From positions 1-17,435 of the forward strand of contig JAURMB010000110.1 of assembly GCA_030831045.1 (NCBI GenBank): a stretch of 17,435 bases of DNA. The letters are read 5' to 3'. A program made the translations under genes and the position numbers. Position 1 is the first letter of the stretch; each line of letters begins with the position of its first letter. The DNA is from Schleiferiaceae bacterium. Its GTDB lineage: Bacteria; Bacteroidota; Bacteroidia; Flavobacteriales; Schleiferiaceae. Below the pieces are notes generated by a model. That model did not search any database. It had not been told where the DNA came from and saw nothing but the letters and a program-made list of their open reading frames with translations. Below are positions 1 through 7,292 of this stretch, piece by piece.

Positions 1-494
1 AGAATGAGCTCGTTTTGCTGGTCGTCGTAGATGATCAGCTCGCGGTGGCGCACGTGGTGCACCTCGCCGCTGATGATTTCACCTTCCATCGACTTGTAGC
101 GCTTATACAGCTCGCCCGAGTCGTGCTCCTGAACCTTTTGAACCAGGGTCTGGCGGAAAGCCAGAATGAAGCGGCGGCCCAAGTCAATGATCTTCATTTC
201 TTCAGACACTTCTTCGCCCACCTCAAAGTCGGGCTCGATCTTCAGGGCCTCTGAAAGCGCGATTTCGAGGTTGTCGTCTTCAACGGTGCCGTCTTCGACG
301 ATGGTGCGGTTGCGCCAGATTTCGAGGTCGCCCTTGTCGGGATTGACGATCACGTCGAAGTTCTCGTCGGTGCCGTACTTCTTGCGGATTTGGACGCGGA
401 ACGCCTCCTCAATGAACGACATGAGGGTTACGCGGTCAATGCTCTTTTCGTCTTTGAACTCGCCGAAGGATTCGATAATGGCTAGGTTTTCCAT
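1..494 (-). CDS. nusA: Transcription termination/antitermination factor NusA, N-terminal part
   Basis: NusA binds RNA polymerase and nascent RNA and modulates pausing, termination and antitermination. The gene starts with ATG at 494 and runs off the left edge, so only about 164 residues are visible. The translation begins MENLAIIESFGEFKDEKSID and continues with SFIEEAFRVQIRKKYG, the N-terminal RNA-polymerase-binding domain with its conserved early helix. Around residues 130-150 the segment GEIISGEVHHV looks like the first strands of the S1 RNA-binding domain. The S1 remainder, the KH domains and the C-terminus lie outside the window. It follows rimP after 21 bp, the standard rimP-nusA-infB order, so infB would be expected just to the left. 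No obvious Shine-Dalgarno is seen before 494, which is usual for Bacteroidota. The identification rests on the N-terminal sequence plus synteny with rimP. Confidence 0.95.
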   Translation of the reverse strand, partial: MENLAIIESFGEFKDEKSIDRVTLMSFIEEAFRVQIRKKYGTDENFDVIVNPDKGDLEIWRNRTIVEDGTVEDDNLEIALSEALKIEPDFEVGEEVSEEMKIIDLGRRFILAFRQTLVQKVQEHDSGELYKRYKSMEGEIISGEVHHVRHRELIIYDDQQNELI

Positions 495-515
495 AGCTAC
501 TTGAAGGTGAGAAAC

Positions 516-980
516 TTAGAATTTAAAATCGAGGGTGATGCTGGCAATGTCCGCCAGCGGGATTTGGGTTTGGGTCGTCAGGTCCATTTTGCCTTTGCCC
601 ACGGTTTTGGGAACGCGCTCCGTGCGCTCCAAGGTCAGGGTTGCGCCGTCGTACGCCGCGAGTTTGCCCCGGCTTTTGATTCCATCTGCGTGCTTGACCA
701 CGACCTCGCGGCCCAGGTTTTTGCGGTACTGCGCGTCGACCTTAAACGGACTGAACATACCCGGAGACGACACCTCGATGGCGTAGTTCTCGGAATCTTC
801 GCCCAGCGCCGACTCGATCGCACGGCTGATGGTCTTGATTTGCGCCAGCGTAATGTGGCCCTCGTTCAAGTCCGCGTGCACTTTGATGTCGTTTGCCGCG
901 CTCAGACTTACCTCAACGGCAAACGCACCCATCGGCTCGAGGGTGGCGGCTACCAGCTGCTGCAGTTCGGTTTGGTTCAT
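516..980 (-). CDS. rimP: Ribosome maturation factor RimP
   Basis: RimP is a cytoplasmic assembly factor needed for maturation of the 30S ribosomal subunit. The 154-residue product has the usual RimP length for Bacteroidota. The N-terminal alpha/beta domain (about residues 1-75) contains VHADLNEGHITLAQIKTISR. The hallmark linker motif IEVSSPGMFSPFKVDAQYRK follows, then NLGREVVVK, and a small SH3-like C-terminal barrel ending ASITLDFKF. I chose the ATG at 980. An in-frame TTG at 998 would add six residues that the family does not need. It is the first gene of a rimP-nusA unit, 21 bp upstream of nusA. A consensus promoter lies at 1063-1092 and a hairpin with a T-tract lies in the leader (1007-1041), suggesting a regulated leader. 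Nothing in the protein looks unusual. Confidence 0.96.
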   Translation of the reverse strand: MNQTELQQLVAATLEPMGAFAVEVSLSAANDIKVHADLNEGHITLAQIKTISRAIESALGEDSENYAIEVSSPGMFSPFKVDAQYRKNLGREVVVKHADGIKSRGKLAAYDGATLTLERTERVPKTVGKGKMDLTTQTQIPLADIASITLDFKF

Positions 981-1006
981 CGTTTTGCGCGGATTCAAAA
1001 AGCTTT

Positions 1007-1041
1007 AAAAACAGTCGAGGGGACTTTGTGGGTCCCCTCGA
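1007..1041 (-). terminator. Hairpin with T-tract in the rimP leader / downstream of the TonB receptor gene
   Basis: A perfect 10-bp inverted repeat (1015-1024 pairing with 1032-1041, sequence TCGAGGGGAC) encloses a 7-nt loop. On the minus strand it is followed three bases later by five T (1011-1007). This is the form of a Rho-independent terminator and would end the TonB receptor transcript, whose stop is at 1082. However, the rimP promoter at 1063-1092 lies upstream of it, so the same hairpin would be near +15 to +42 of the rimP-nusA mRNA. It may therefore act as an attenuator rather than a simple terminator. Structure and T-tract are seen; the regulatory role is inferred. Confidence 0.75.
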
Positions 1042-1062
1042 GTTTGGATTCAGAAAGCGCTG

Positions 1063-1092
1063 CAAAGATACGACGGATTTTTTACCACGCAA
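1063..1092 (-). promoter_or_regulatory. Bacteroidota-type promoter for rimP-nusA
   Basis: Read on the minus strand this is TTG (1092-1090), exactly 19 bases, then TATCTTTG (1070-1063). That matches the Bacteroidota consensus TTG-N19-TAnnTTTG perfectly. Transcription would begin near 1056-1059, leaving a leader of about 75-80 nt before the rimP ATG at 980. The upstream half overlaps the last codons of the TonB receptor gene (stop at 1082-1084), so rimP-nusA has its own promoter rather than depending on readthrough. Confidence 0.85.
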
Positions 1093-3013
1093 ACCGAAGG
1101 CTGGCGCGAAGCTGGCGGCCGGCCTCGAGCACCCCAAAGGCCCGGGCGATCGAGAGGTGGTGCGCATAGGCCGTGTTCCCGGCATTCAGCAGCTCGAGGC
1201 TCCACGAAGCACTCTTCGGCAGCACCCCCGTGAGGCTGGCGGACCACAAACCGTAGGCCGGAGTGGGTCCGTCCAAAAAAAGCGACTCGGTAGGCGACAA
1301 GCGGTTTTGCGCCAGGTAGCGGTCGAAGTGAATCTCGGCGTGCAACCTTTGATTTGGCAGCACCTCATAGGCCGCGTGAGCGCCCCAGCGCCCCGGAGCC
1401 ATGAACGGAAGCGGATTGCCCGCCGCGTCTTCGCCGATGCTCAGCGCAGCCTGCGCGTGAACGTGGAAGCGCTCAGCGGGGTGCCAGTGGGTGCGTGCCT
1501 CAGCTCCAAAGACCCGCGCATTTCCTTGAACGTAGTAAAAGCGCCACGAACCGCTGCTGTCGTTGGGATTGAGGTAGATGAAGTCTCGGTAGGACTGGTA
1601 AAAGGCGGTAAGCTGAACGTCAAACTTCGGGCGCTCGAAGCTGAGTCCGAGGTCGGCATTGGTGAGGCGCTCGGGGCGCAGCGCGGCGTTTCCGACCTCA
1701 AAGCGTCCGGCTCCAAGGTGGGTGCCAAAGGTGAAGCGCTCTTCGAGCTGGGGGCCACGGGTGCCGTGCGAAATCCGCCCCTGAAGGCTCCACGATTCCG
1801 AAAAAGAATACGCGTAGCGCAGCAGGGCCGCATACCCCGCAAAGGCTCCGAGCTCTCCGCGAAGGCCCGCAGAACGGGTGTGGCGACCCTTTTCGATGCT
1901 GTAGTGCGCAAAAAGTGCCGACTGTACCTGTTCCGCGTTGGGGTACAGCCATTCATGCGCGTGCGCGCCGTTGCGGAGCATGCGCAGCTGCTGCTGGGCC
2001 CCGAACGTCAGCAGCCCTTCACCCAAGCGTCGTTCCAAGGTCGTGGTTTGCGACGCCGTAACGAGGTAAAAGGCCACGTGCGGATCTTCAGCGTGGCCAG
2101 GCTCCAACGTGTCGGCACCGACTTCTTCGTCAAACTCAGCTCGGTACGAAGTCTGAAGACCGGTGACCGCGCTCAGGGTCCAAGCCCCCAGCGGCCGCTC
2201 GGCTTCCCACGCAAGGTGGCCCGCCTGAATAACCTGGTCGCCGTGCACATGCTCGGGCTCCTGTCCCACCGGGTAGCGCTTTTGCGGAAGCCCAAAGCGC
2301 CGCTGCACCCCCGTTAGCTTCAGGCGGTGCTGGGTTTTGCCCTGCTTCCACGAGCCTAAGGCACGAAGCGCGAGGGTTTGGGCGTGGGTGCCGCGAACGG
2401 TGTCGCCGTGGGCGTCTCGGTATTCGGGGCTGTAGCCGCCGTAGGCACCGACGTAGTAAAGTCCAGGTCCGCCGCGGTGCAGGCTGTACTGGCCCGACCA
2501 GGGCATGCCGTTGGCGCCGCCGTTTAGGGTAAGCGCGTGCTGACTGCCCGTGGCGCGCGGACGCACGTCCGACAAGTACAGTACCCCAGCCATGGCGTCG
2601 GTTCCGAGCGCAGGGGAGTTGGGACCAAGCGTAACCTGGACGTGGTGGACGCCCTGAAGCGGTAAATCGAGCCCGTGGTCTGCTCCGCCCTGCATGTTGT
2701 CGTAGCGCCAACCCTGGTAGGCTGTGACGACGCGGTACCCACCGAGTCCGCGCAAAATGGGTTTGACGGTGTGCCCGCCCACGCTGGCGAGCTGAAGGGC
2801 CGGAGCCTGGCGGCTGAGCTGAAGCATCGCCGAGGGGCCTTGGTCGGCCAGGGTGCGCACGGGAATGGCGAGCACGGTGGTCGACAGGGCCGAAGGGTTG
2901 TCGCGCTGGGCTTCGACCGAAGCCTCTCCGAGTTCAATAACGATGGATGTGTCGCGTTGGCCCCAAAGTACTAGGGGCAGGGCCGCGAGCAGCCCAAAAA
3001 GTAGTTTGTTCAT
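1082..3013 (-). CDS. TonB-dependent outer-membrane receptor (probable metal or metal-complex uptake)
   Basis: A 643-residue outer-membrane receptor that would import a ligand using energy from TonB-ExbBD. A signal peptide (MNKLLFGLLAALPLVLWG) is followed by a TonB-box-like stretch (IELGEASVEA, about residues 26-35). The plug domain lies at about 45-155, with the typical end motif LGPNSPALGTDAMAGVLYL, and a beta-barrel runs to the end, finishing RASLRFAW with a C-terminal aromatic. It lacks the N-terminal carboxypeptidase-regulatory-like domain, so it is the compact BtuB/CirA/ZnuD-like form rather than a SusC. The gene directly upstream, 56 bp away on the same strand, encodes a small His-rich exported protein. 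That pairing suggests a metal or metallophore ligand; this is inference, and the ligand cannot be read from the sequence. The second half of the gene carries long antisense open frames that are shadows of its GC-rich codon use. Confidence 0.92.
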   Translation of the reverse strand: MNKLLFGLLAALPLVLWGQRDTSIVIELGEASVEAQRDNPSALSTTVLAIPVRTLADQGPSAMLQLSRQAPALQLASVGGHTVKPILRGLGGYRVVTAYQGWRYDNMQGGADHGLDLPLQGVHHVQVTLGPNSPALGTDAMAGVLYLSDVRPRATGSQHALTLNGGANGMPWSGQYSLHRGGPGLYYVGAYGGYSPEYRDAHGDTVRGTHAQTLALRALGSWKQGKTQHRLKLTGVQRRFGLPQKRYPVGQEPEHVHGDQVIQAGHLAWEAERPLGAWTLSAVTGLQTSYRAEFDEEVGADTLEPGHAEDPHVAFYLVTASQTTTLERRLGEGLLTFGAQQQLRMLRNGAHAHEWLYPNAEQVQSALFAHYSIEKGRHTRSAGLRGELGAFAGYAALLRYAYSFSESWSLQGRISHGTRGPQLEERFTFGTHLGAGRFEVGNAALRPERLTNADLGLSFERPKFDVQLTAFYQSYRDFIYLNPNDSSGSWRFYYVQGNARVFGAEARTHWHPAERFHVHAQAALSIGEDAAGNPLPFMAPGRWGAHAAYEVLPNQRLHAEIHFDRYLAQNRLSPTESLFLDGPTPAYGLWSASLTGVLPKSASWSLELLNAGNTAYAHHLSIARAFGVLEAGRQLRASLRFAW

Positions 3014-3069
3014 GATCTTTTGAATGAGTTAACCCGACGCGGAGCGGTTCCGCGCACAATGGTCGGAGG

Positions 3070-3372
3070 TTAACCCACAGGCGGCCCACGAAGGGCAACC
3101 GCGTCAAAATCTGCATTCTTGGCCGAAGCGACACGCGCCAGAGTCTCGTTGCGCCACGAATCGCGGGGCATCAGCTCCCAACCGATGACCGCGGGCTGCA
3201 CGCCAACGAGGTAGGCCGGGTCGGACCAAGCGCACGCGTCGTCGCCCTCGTGAAGGTGCTGGCCTTCTTCTGCACAGTGTTCGTGGTGGCCGTGAAGCAG
3301 GCTGTGCGCGATCGGGTCGGCGAGCCGAAGCCCCCAAATCAGCATCCACGTGAACAATACCAGGGCGCGCAT
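3070..3372 (-). CDS. Small His-rich exported protein, possible metal binder
   Basis: A 100-residue protein with a hydrophobic N-terminus (MRALVLFTWMLIWGLRLADP) acting as signal peptide or membrane anchor. It is followed by a dense cluster of possible metal ligands: His at 23, 27, 29, 30, 32, 39 and 41 and Cys at 33 and 47, in the stretch HSLLHGHHEHCAEEGQHLH. The rest is not recognisable. I chose ATG at 3372; a GTG at 3402 would add ten residues in front of the hydrophobic segment and lies upstream of the -7 element. It stands 56 bp ahead of the TonB receptor gene and is probably co-transcribed with it, which fits periplasmic metal capture or sensing for that receptor. Function is inferred from composition and context only. 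Small His-rich proteins beside metal TonB receptors are a known type of arrangement, but I cannot assign a named family. Confidence 0.75.
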   Translation of the reverse strand: MRALVLFTWMLIWGLRLADPIAHSLLHGHHEHCAEEGQHLHEGDDACAWSDPAYLVGVQPAVIGWELMPRDSWRNETLARVASAKNADFDAVALRGPPVG

Positions 3373-3377
3373 GGTTT

Positions 3378-3385
3378 CAAAGGTA
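3378..3385 (-). promoter_or_regulatory. -7 element abutting the His-rich protein gene
   Basis: Minus-strand TACCTTTG matches the Bacteroidota -7 consensus TAnnTTTG. Its last base is only five bases from the ATG at 3372, so the transcript would start at or next to the start codon (leaderless). No TTG is present at the standard 19-base distance, so the upstream half is weak or degenerate. Confidence 0.6.
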
Positions 3386-3488
3386 CGTTGTGCGAAAAAC
3401 ACACGGAATCCCGCGATGGTTCAACGAGCGCGGCCGTTTCAAGGCCCTGACTGATTTGGCTGTCCACTTTAGGCGAATTTTGTACGGT

Positions 3489-6400
3489 ATGCTTCAACGT
3501 CTCTTGCTTCTGTTTCTAATGGCCGCCGGCAGTTTGCGTGCGCAACCGTGTTCGACGGCCCCCAACGTGAGTTTAGTTTCGCGCACCGCCAGCAGCATTA
3601 CGGTTTCCACCGGTTCGTCGGCGGCGTTTCACCGGTTTGAGTACGGTCCCTTGGGTTTTTCTCCGGGCAGCGGAACCCTGACGCCCTGGTTCAGCGGCAA
3701 CTCCTACGTAATCAATGGCCTTTCGGGCTCTACGGGATACGACTTTTATCTGCGCGACAGCTGTTCGAACGGTAGCAAAAGCCCCTGGAGTGGCTACAAC
3801 GGGTACGCAACCACCTGCGGAACCGCCGCCACGATTCCCTGGGTCGAGAACTTTGATCAGATATTTTTCACCCCGCGTACTTCGGTGAACGGCCTCGGCG
3901 GCTACATGTGCGGATGGATCGCTTCGCCCAACGAAGGCTTTGCCTGGGTTTCTGCCCCGCCGTTTCAGGTGCTACCGGCTTCGGGTCCGCAATCGGACCA
4001 TTCGGGGCGCACTAAGTACCTGTACGCCGACCGTTTTGGCGCCTTCACGGGCAACACCACGGCCGTAATTCGCACGCCCCAAATCAATTTGGCAGGGGCC
4101 ACGACGCCCGTCATTGAGTTTTGGTACCACATGTTTGGCAGCCAAATCGATTCCTTGGTGGTTGAGGCCTCGGCGGTGGGCAACGCCAACTGGGTGCGGT
4201 TGGGCGTAATCGCGAACAATCCGATTTTGTTTAACGCCAAAACGAGTCCGTGGCAGCAGCAAGTGTACCCGCTGACCATGTTCACCAACCAGACCGTGAC
4301 GATTCGGTTTGTGGCCAAGACGTTGACCACGTTCCCCTTCAATGCTCGGGTGGCCATCGACGATTTGCGGGTGGGTCAGGCCACCGGATGCGTTTCGCCT
4401 TCGAACCTCAATTTTAGCGCCGTTCAAGCGACCTCAGCCCTTGCGGGCCTCGTACTCGGCTCGTCGCAGCACCACCAGCTGTCGTACGGCGCTCCCGGTT
4501 CGGGCGCAGGCAACGGAACCGTCAAGCGGTTTAGCGGCACCACCACAAACCTTACGGGCCTTACGCCCAACACGACCTACGAAGCCTGGGTGCGCGACTC
4601 GTGCAGCCCAACGTCGTTCAGCAACTGGGTAGGACCCGTTTCGTTCACCACCGCGTGCTTAGCCGTGTCGGCGCCTTGGAGCGAGGACTTCGACGGCGCT
4701 AGCTGGGTGGTACCGTCGTTTAACCAGGCCGGAATTTGGCCGAGCTGCTGGGACCGACCCACGAACCAAGGAATGACCTATGTGGTCGGTCCGCCCCAAT
4801 TCAGTTCGTTCACTACGGGTCCGTCAGAAGACCACGGTTTGGGCTTCAACGGAAAATATGTCTACCTCGAGTCCGTGGGCTTTTCCAACGGCACCTCAGG
4901 AACGTTCAAGACCCCTTGGATAAACCTGACGCCCCTGGCCGTGCCGGAACTCACGTTTTGGTACCACGCCTACGGAGCGCAAATTGCAGGTACCCAGCTG
5001 CACGTCGAAGACACCGCCGGGGTGTTTACCCAAGTATGGTCAAGCACGGGGCAAATTCAAACGGCTCAGACCGATCCCTGGACCGAAGTAACGGTGAGTT
5101 TAGCCGCCTTCGCCAACAAAAAAATTCGCCTGCGCTGGACCGGCACGGCGACCGGCAACTTCGCGTCGCTCGCGCAGTCCGCGATCGACGACCTCGACAT
5201 TCATGCGGCTCCTTCGTGCCCCAAGCCCCAAAACGTTGCCGTAACGACCTCCAACAGCACCAGCGCCACGCTGAGCTGGACCGTCGGCAGCAGCCCTTGG
5301 GTAATCAAGTACGGCCCCACGGGATTTAACCCCTCGGTTGCCGGAACCCGCGTGGTTGCAACGAGTAATCCGTTCACGGTGAATGGGTTAACGCCGAGCA
5401 CTACCTACCAGTTTTATGTGAAAGACACTTGCGGCCCGTCAAGCGTCAGTGCGTGGAGCACGCCGGTTTCGGTCACAACCTCGTGCGCGACCCTGTCAGC
5501 ACCGATTACCGAGAACTTCCAGTCGTTCGCCTGGAGCGTAGGAACCTGGCCCAACTTAGAAGGAACGATTTCGCCGTGCTGGAGCCGTTCGGCGGGCTCG
5601 GCCGCCTCTGAGTTCTTTTGGACCGTCGGCCTAGGTCCCATGCAAGCGGGCAACACGGGTCCGAACCAAGGAATCAACGGCGGCAAGTACATGTTTACGA
5701 GCGGATTTGGCAACACCGGGGTGAACCAAGCGACCTTCACGTCGCCGTGGATCAATACGACGCCCCTCAACGTGCCGATGCTGCGGTTTTCAAGCCATAT
5801 GTACGGCGGAGTCATCGACCGGCTTCAGGTATTCATTGATTCGGGTGCTGGGTGGCAGAGCATTTTGATTGTGCTCCCCGGCAACCAGCCCACGGCCAAC
5901 TCGGCCTGGACTCTTCACGAAGTTCAGCTTCCCAACTACGCCGATAAAACCGTTCGGTTCCGGTTCCGCGGCGAAAAAACCACCGTTGCCGGCTACGCCG
6001 AGATCGGCCTCGATGAATTTGCGGTGGTCGAAGCCCCGCTGCCCTCGTGCTCCGCGCCGTCCAACCTCAGCGCCTCGGGCGTCACGGTGACGACTGCCCA
6101 AGTCGGCTTCAATCCAGGGGGCGGAAGCACACGAATCGCTCGCGGACCCGTCGGCTTTGTTCCCAACGCTGCGACCACGATAGCCACCGGCATCACTTCG
6201 CCCTACGTGCTCACGGGGCTCACCGCCAGCACCACCTACCACGTCTACCTCAAGGATACGTGCGGCAGCGTCGGACTCGCAAGTTCGTGGATTGGGCCGC
6301 TGGCGTTCACCACCCAGCCTTGCCCGCCGGTTTCAGCCAACTTCACCTACAACGTGGTGGGCGGAAACCTCATCATGAACGCCCAAAACATATCGGCGAC

Positions 6401-7289
6401 CTCGAGCTACGCCTGGACGCTGCTCAATTCGAGCGGGGCAACGGTCGCTACGCGCACGGGCGGTTCCTCAACCATACCCGTAGCTGGCAACGGTTCGTTC
6501 ACCCTGAGCCTCATCGTGACTAACTTCTGCGGAAGTTCCGACACGACTCAAGTCAGCATCAACATTTGCGCTCCATTGGGCGGCGGATTCAGCCACACGG
6601 TAAACGGAAACACGGTGAGCTTCACCAGCCTCGCGGTGAACTCCTCGGGCCAACTTTGGGACTTTGGGGACGGCAACCAAGGTAGCGGGCCAACCCCGGT
6701 GCACACCTATGCAGGTTCAGGATCCTACACGGTCGTAATGCGTTCCTACAACATCTGCGGCGACACGATTACCTCGAGTCAAGTAGTCGTAACCTGCACC
6801 AAGCCTACCGCAGAATGGACTGCGCAAATACTCTCTTCGGGTGGTGCCGGAATGCGCGTGCAGTTCAACGCGACACCCTGGTCGAGCGCCGACGCCGTGA
6901 ACTTTCAGTGGTTGTTTGGCGACGGCACCAACGGATCGGGCGCGAACCCAATTAAAACCTATGGGGTTGCCGGACTCTTTTACAACGTGACGTTGATCGC
7001 TTCGAATTCGTGCGGCGGCAAGGACACCCTGACCAAGTCCCTTCAGACCGTTGGGCTCGATGAGCCGGCGGCGGCCCCCGCGTGGTACCCCAACCCTGCG
7101 CAGCCGGGGCAGTGGATCGTCAGCCCAGGCACTTCACCCGTGTCGGTGGCAACCGTAACGGGCCAAGTTCTGAATTGGGCGCAACGCGTCGAGGCGGGCC
7201 AAACCCAAGTCTGCGTGCCCGACAACTGCCCTGCTGGAGTCTACGTGCTCTGGCAAGACGGCGTGGCGGCGCGGATTACGGTTCCGTAA
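3489..7289 (+). CDS. Large T9SS-exported modular protein: three Fn3+MAM-like units, Fn3, PKD-like domains, sorting domain
   Basis: A 1266-residue surface or secreted protein with no catalytic domain that I recognise. A signal peptide (MLQRLLLLFLMAAGSLRA, then QPC) supports the ATG at 3489; the frame is open further upstream but adds a non-signal extension. Three repeated units follow (about residues 19-298, 299-575, 576-851). Each has an Fn3 domain ending in a (R/K)D(S/T)C motif, then a MAM/jelly-roll-like domain. Unit markers are FWYHMFGSQID, FWYHAYGAQIA and FSSHMYGGVID, and at the end AIDDLRV, AIDDLDI and GLDEFAV. A fourth Fn3 (about 852-944) and three PKD-like domains (about 945-1185, with WDFGDGNQGSG and WLFGDGTNGSG) follow. 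The last 80 residues (YPNPAQPG ... AGVYVLW) are a T9SS type A sorting domain. Such architectures usually serve adhesion or matrix and polymer binding; that role is inferred. It appears monocistronic, with only a weak promoter candidate (TTG at 3457, GAATTTTG near 3475). Confidence 0.9.
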   Translation: MLQRLLLLFLMAAGSLRAQPCSTAPNVSLVSRTASSITVSTGSSAAFHRFEYGPLGFSPGSGTLTPWFSGNSYVINGLSGSTGYDFYLRDSCSNGSKSPWSGYNGYATTCGTAATIPWVENFDQIFFTPRTSVNGLGGYMCGWIASPNEGFAWVSAPPFQVLPASGPQSDHSGRTKYLYADRFGAFTGNTTAVIRTPQINLAGATTPVIEFWYHMFGSQIDSLVVEASAVGNANWVRLGVIANNPILFNAKTSPWQQQVYPLTMFTNQTVTIRFVAKTLTTFPFNARVAIDDLRVGQATGCVSPSNLNFSAVQATSALAGLVLGSSQHHQLSYGAPGSGAGNGTVKRFSGTTTNLTGLTPNTTYEAWVRDSCSPTSFSNWVGPVSFTTACLAVSAPWSEDFDGASWVVPSFNQAGIWPSCWDRPTNQGMTYVVGPPQFSSFTTGPSEDHGLGFNGKYVYLESVGFSNGTSGTFKTPWINLTPLAVPELTFWYHAYGAQIAGTQLHVEDTAGVFTQVWSSTGQIQTAQTDPWTEVTVSLAAFANKKIRLRWTGTATGNFASLAQSAIDDLDIHAAPSCPKPQNVAVTTSNSTSATLSWTVGSSPWVIKYGPTGFNPSVAGTRVVATSNPFTVNGLTPSTTYQFYVKDTCGPSSVSAWSTPVSVTTSCATLSAPITENFQSFAWSVGTWPNLEGTISPCWSRSAGSAASEFFWTVGLGPMQAGNTGPNQGINGGKYMFTSGFGNTGVNQATFTSPWINTTPLNVPMLRFSSHMYGGVIDRLQVFIDSGAGWQSILIVLPGNQPTANSAWTLHEVQLPNYADKTVRFRFRGEKTTVAGYAEIGLDEFAVVEAPLPSCSAPSNLSASGVTVTTAQVGFNPGGGSTRIARGPVGFVPNAATTIATGITSPYVLTGLTASTTYHVYLKDTCGSVGLASSWIGPLAFTTQPCPPVSANFTYNVVGGNLIMNAQNISATSSYAWTLLNSSGATVATRTGGSSTIPVAGNGSFTLSLIVTNFCGSSDTTQVSINICAPLGGGFSHTVNGNTVSFTSLAVNSSGQLWDFGDGNQGSGPTPVHTYAGSGSYTVVMRSYNICGDTITSSQVVVTCTKPTAEWTAQILSSGGAGMRVQFNATPWSSADAVNFQWLFGDGTNGSGANPIKTYGVAGLFYNVTLIASNSCGGKDTLTKSLQTVGLDEPAAAPAWYPNPAQPGQWIVSPGTSPVSVATVTGQVLNWAQRVEAGQTQVCVPDNCPAGVYVLWQDGVAARITVP

Positions 7290-7292
7290 CCC

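Noticed and set aside
981..998. TTG start at 998 for rimP
   Set aside because: Adds six residues not typical of RimP; the ATG at 980 gives the family's normal length.
893..2317. 474-residue plus-strand open frame
   Set aside because: Lies antisense to the TonB receptor and rimP genes; composition is Arg/Gly-rich low-complexity, as expected from a GC-rich shadow frame, with no motifs.
3373..3402. GTG start at 3402 for the His-rich protein
   Set aside because: Would place charged residues before the hydrophobic segment and lies upstream of the -7 element that predicts transcription starting near 3372.
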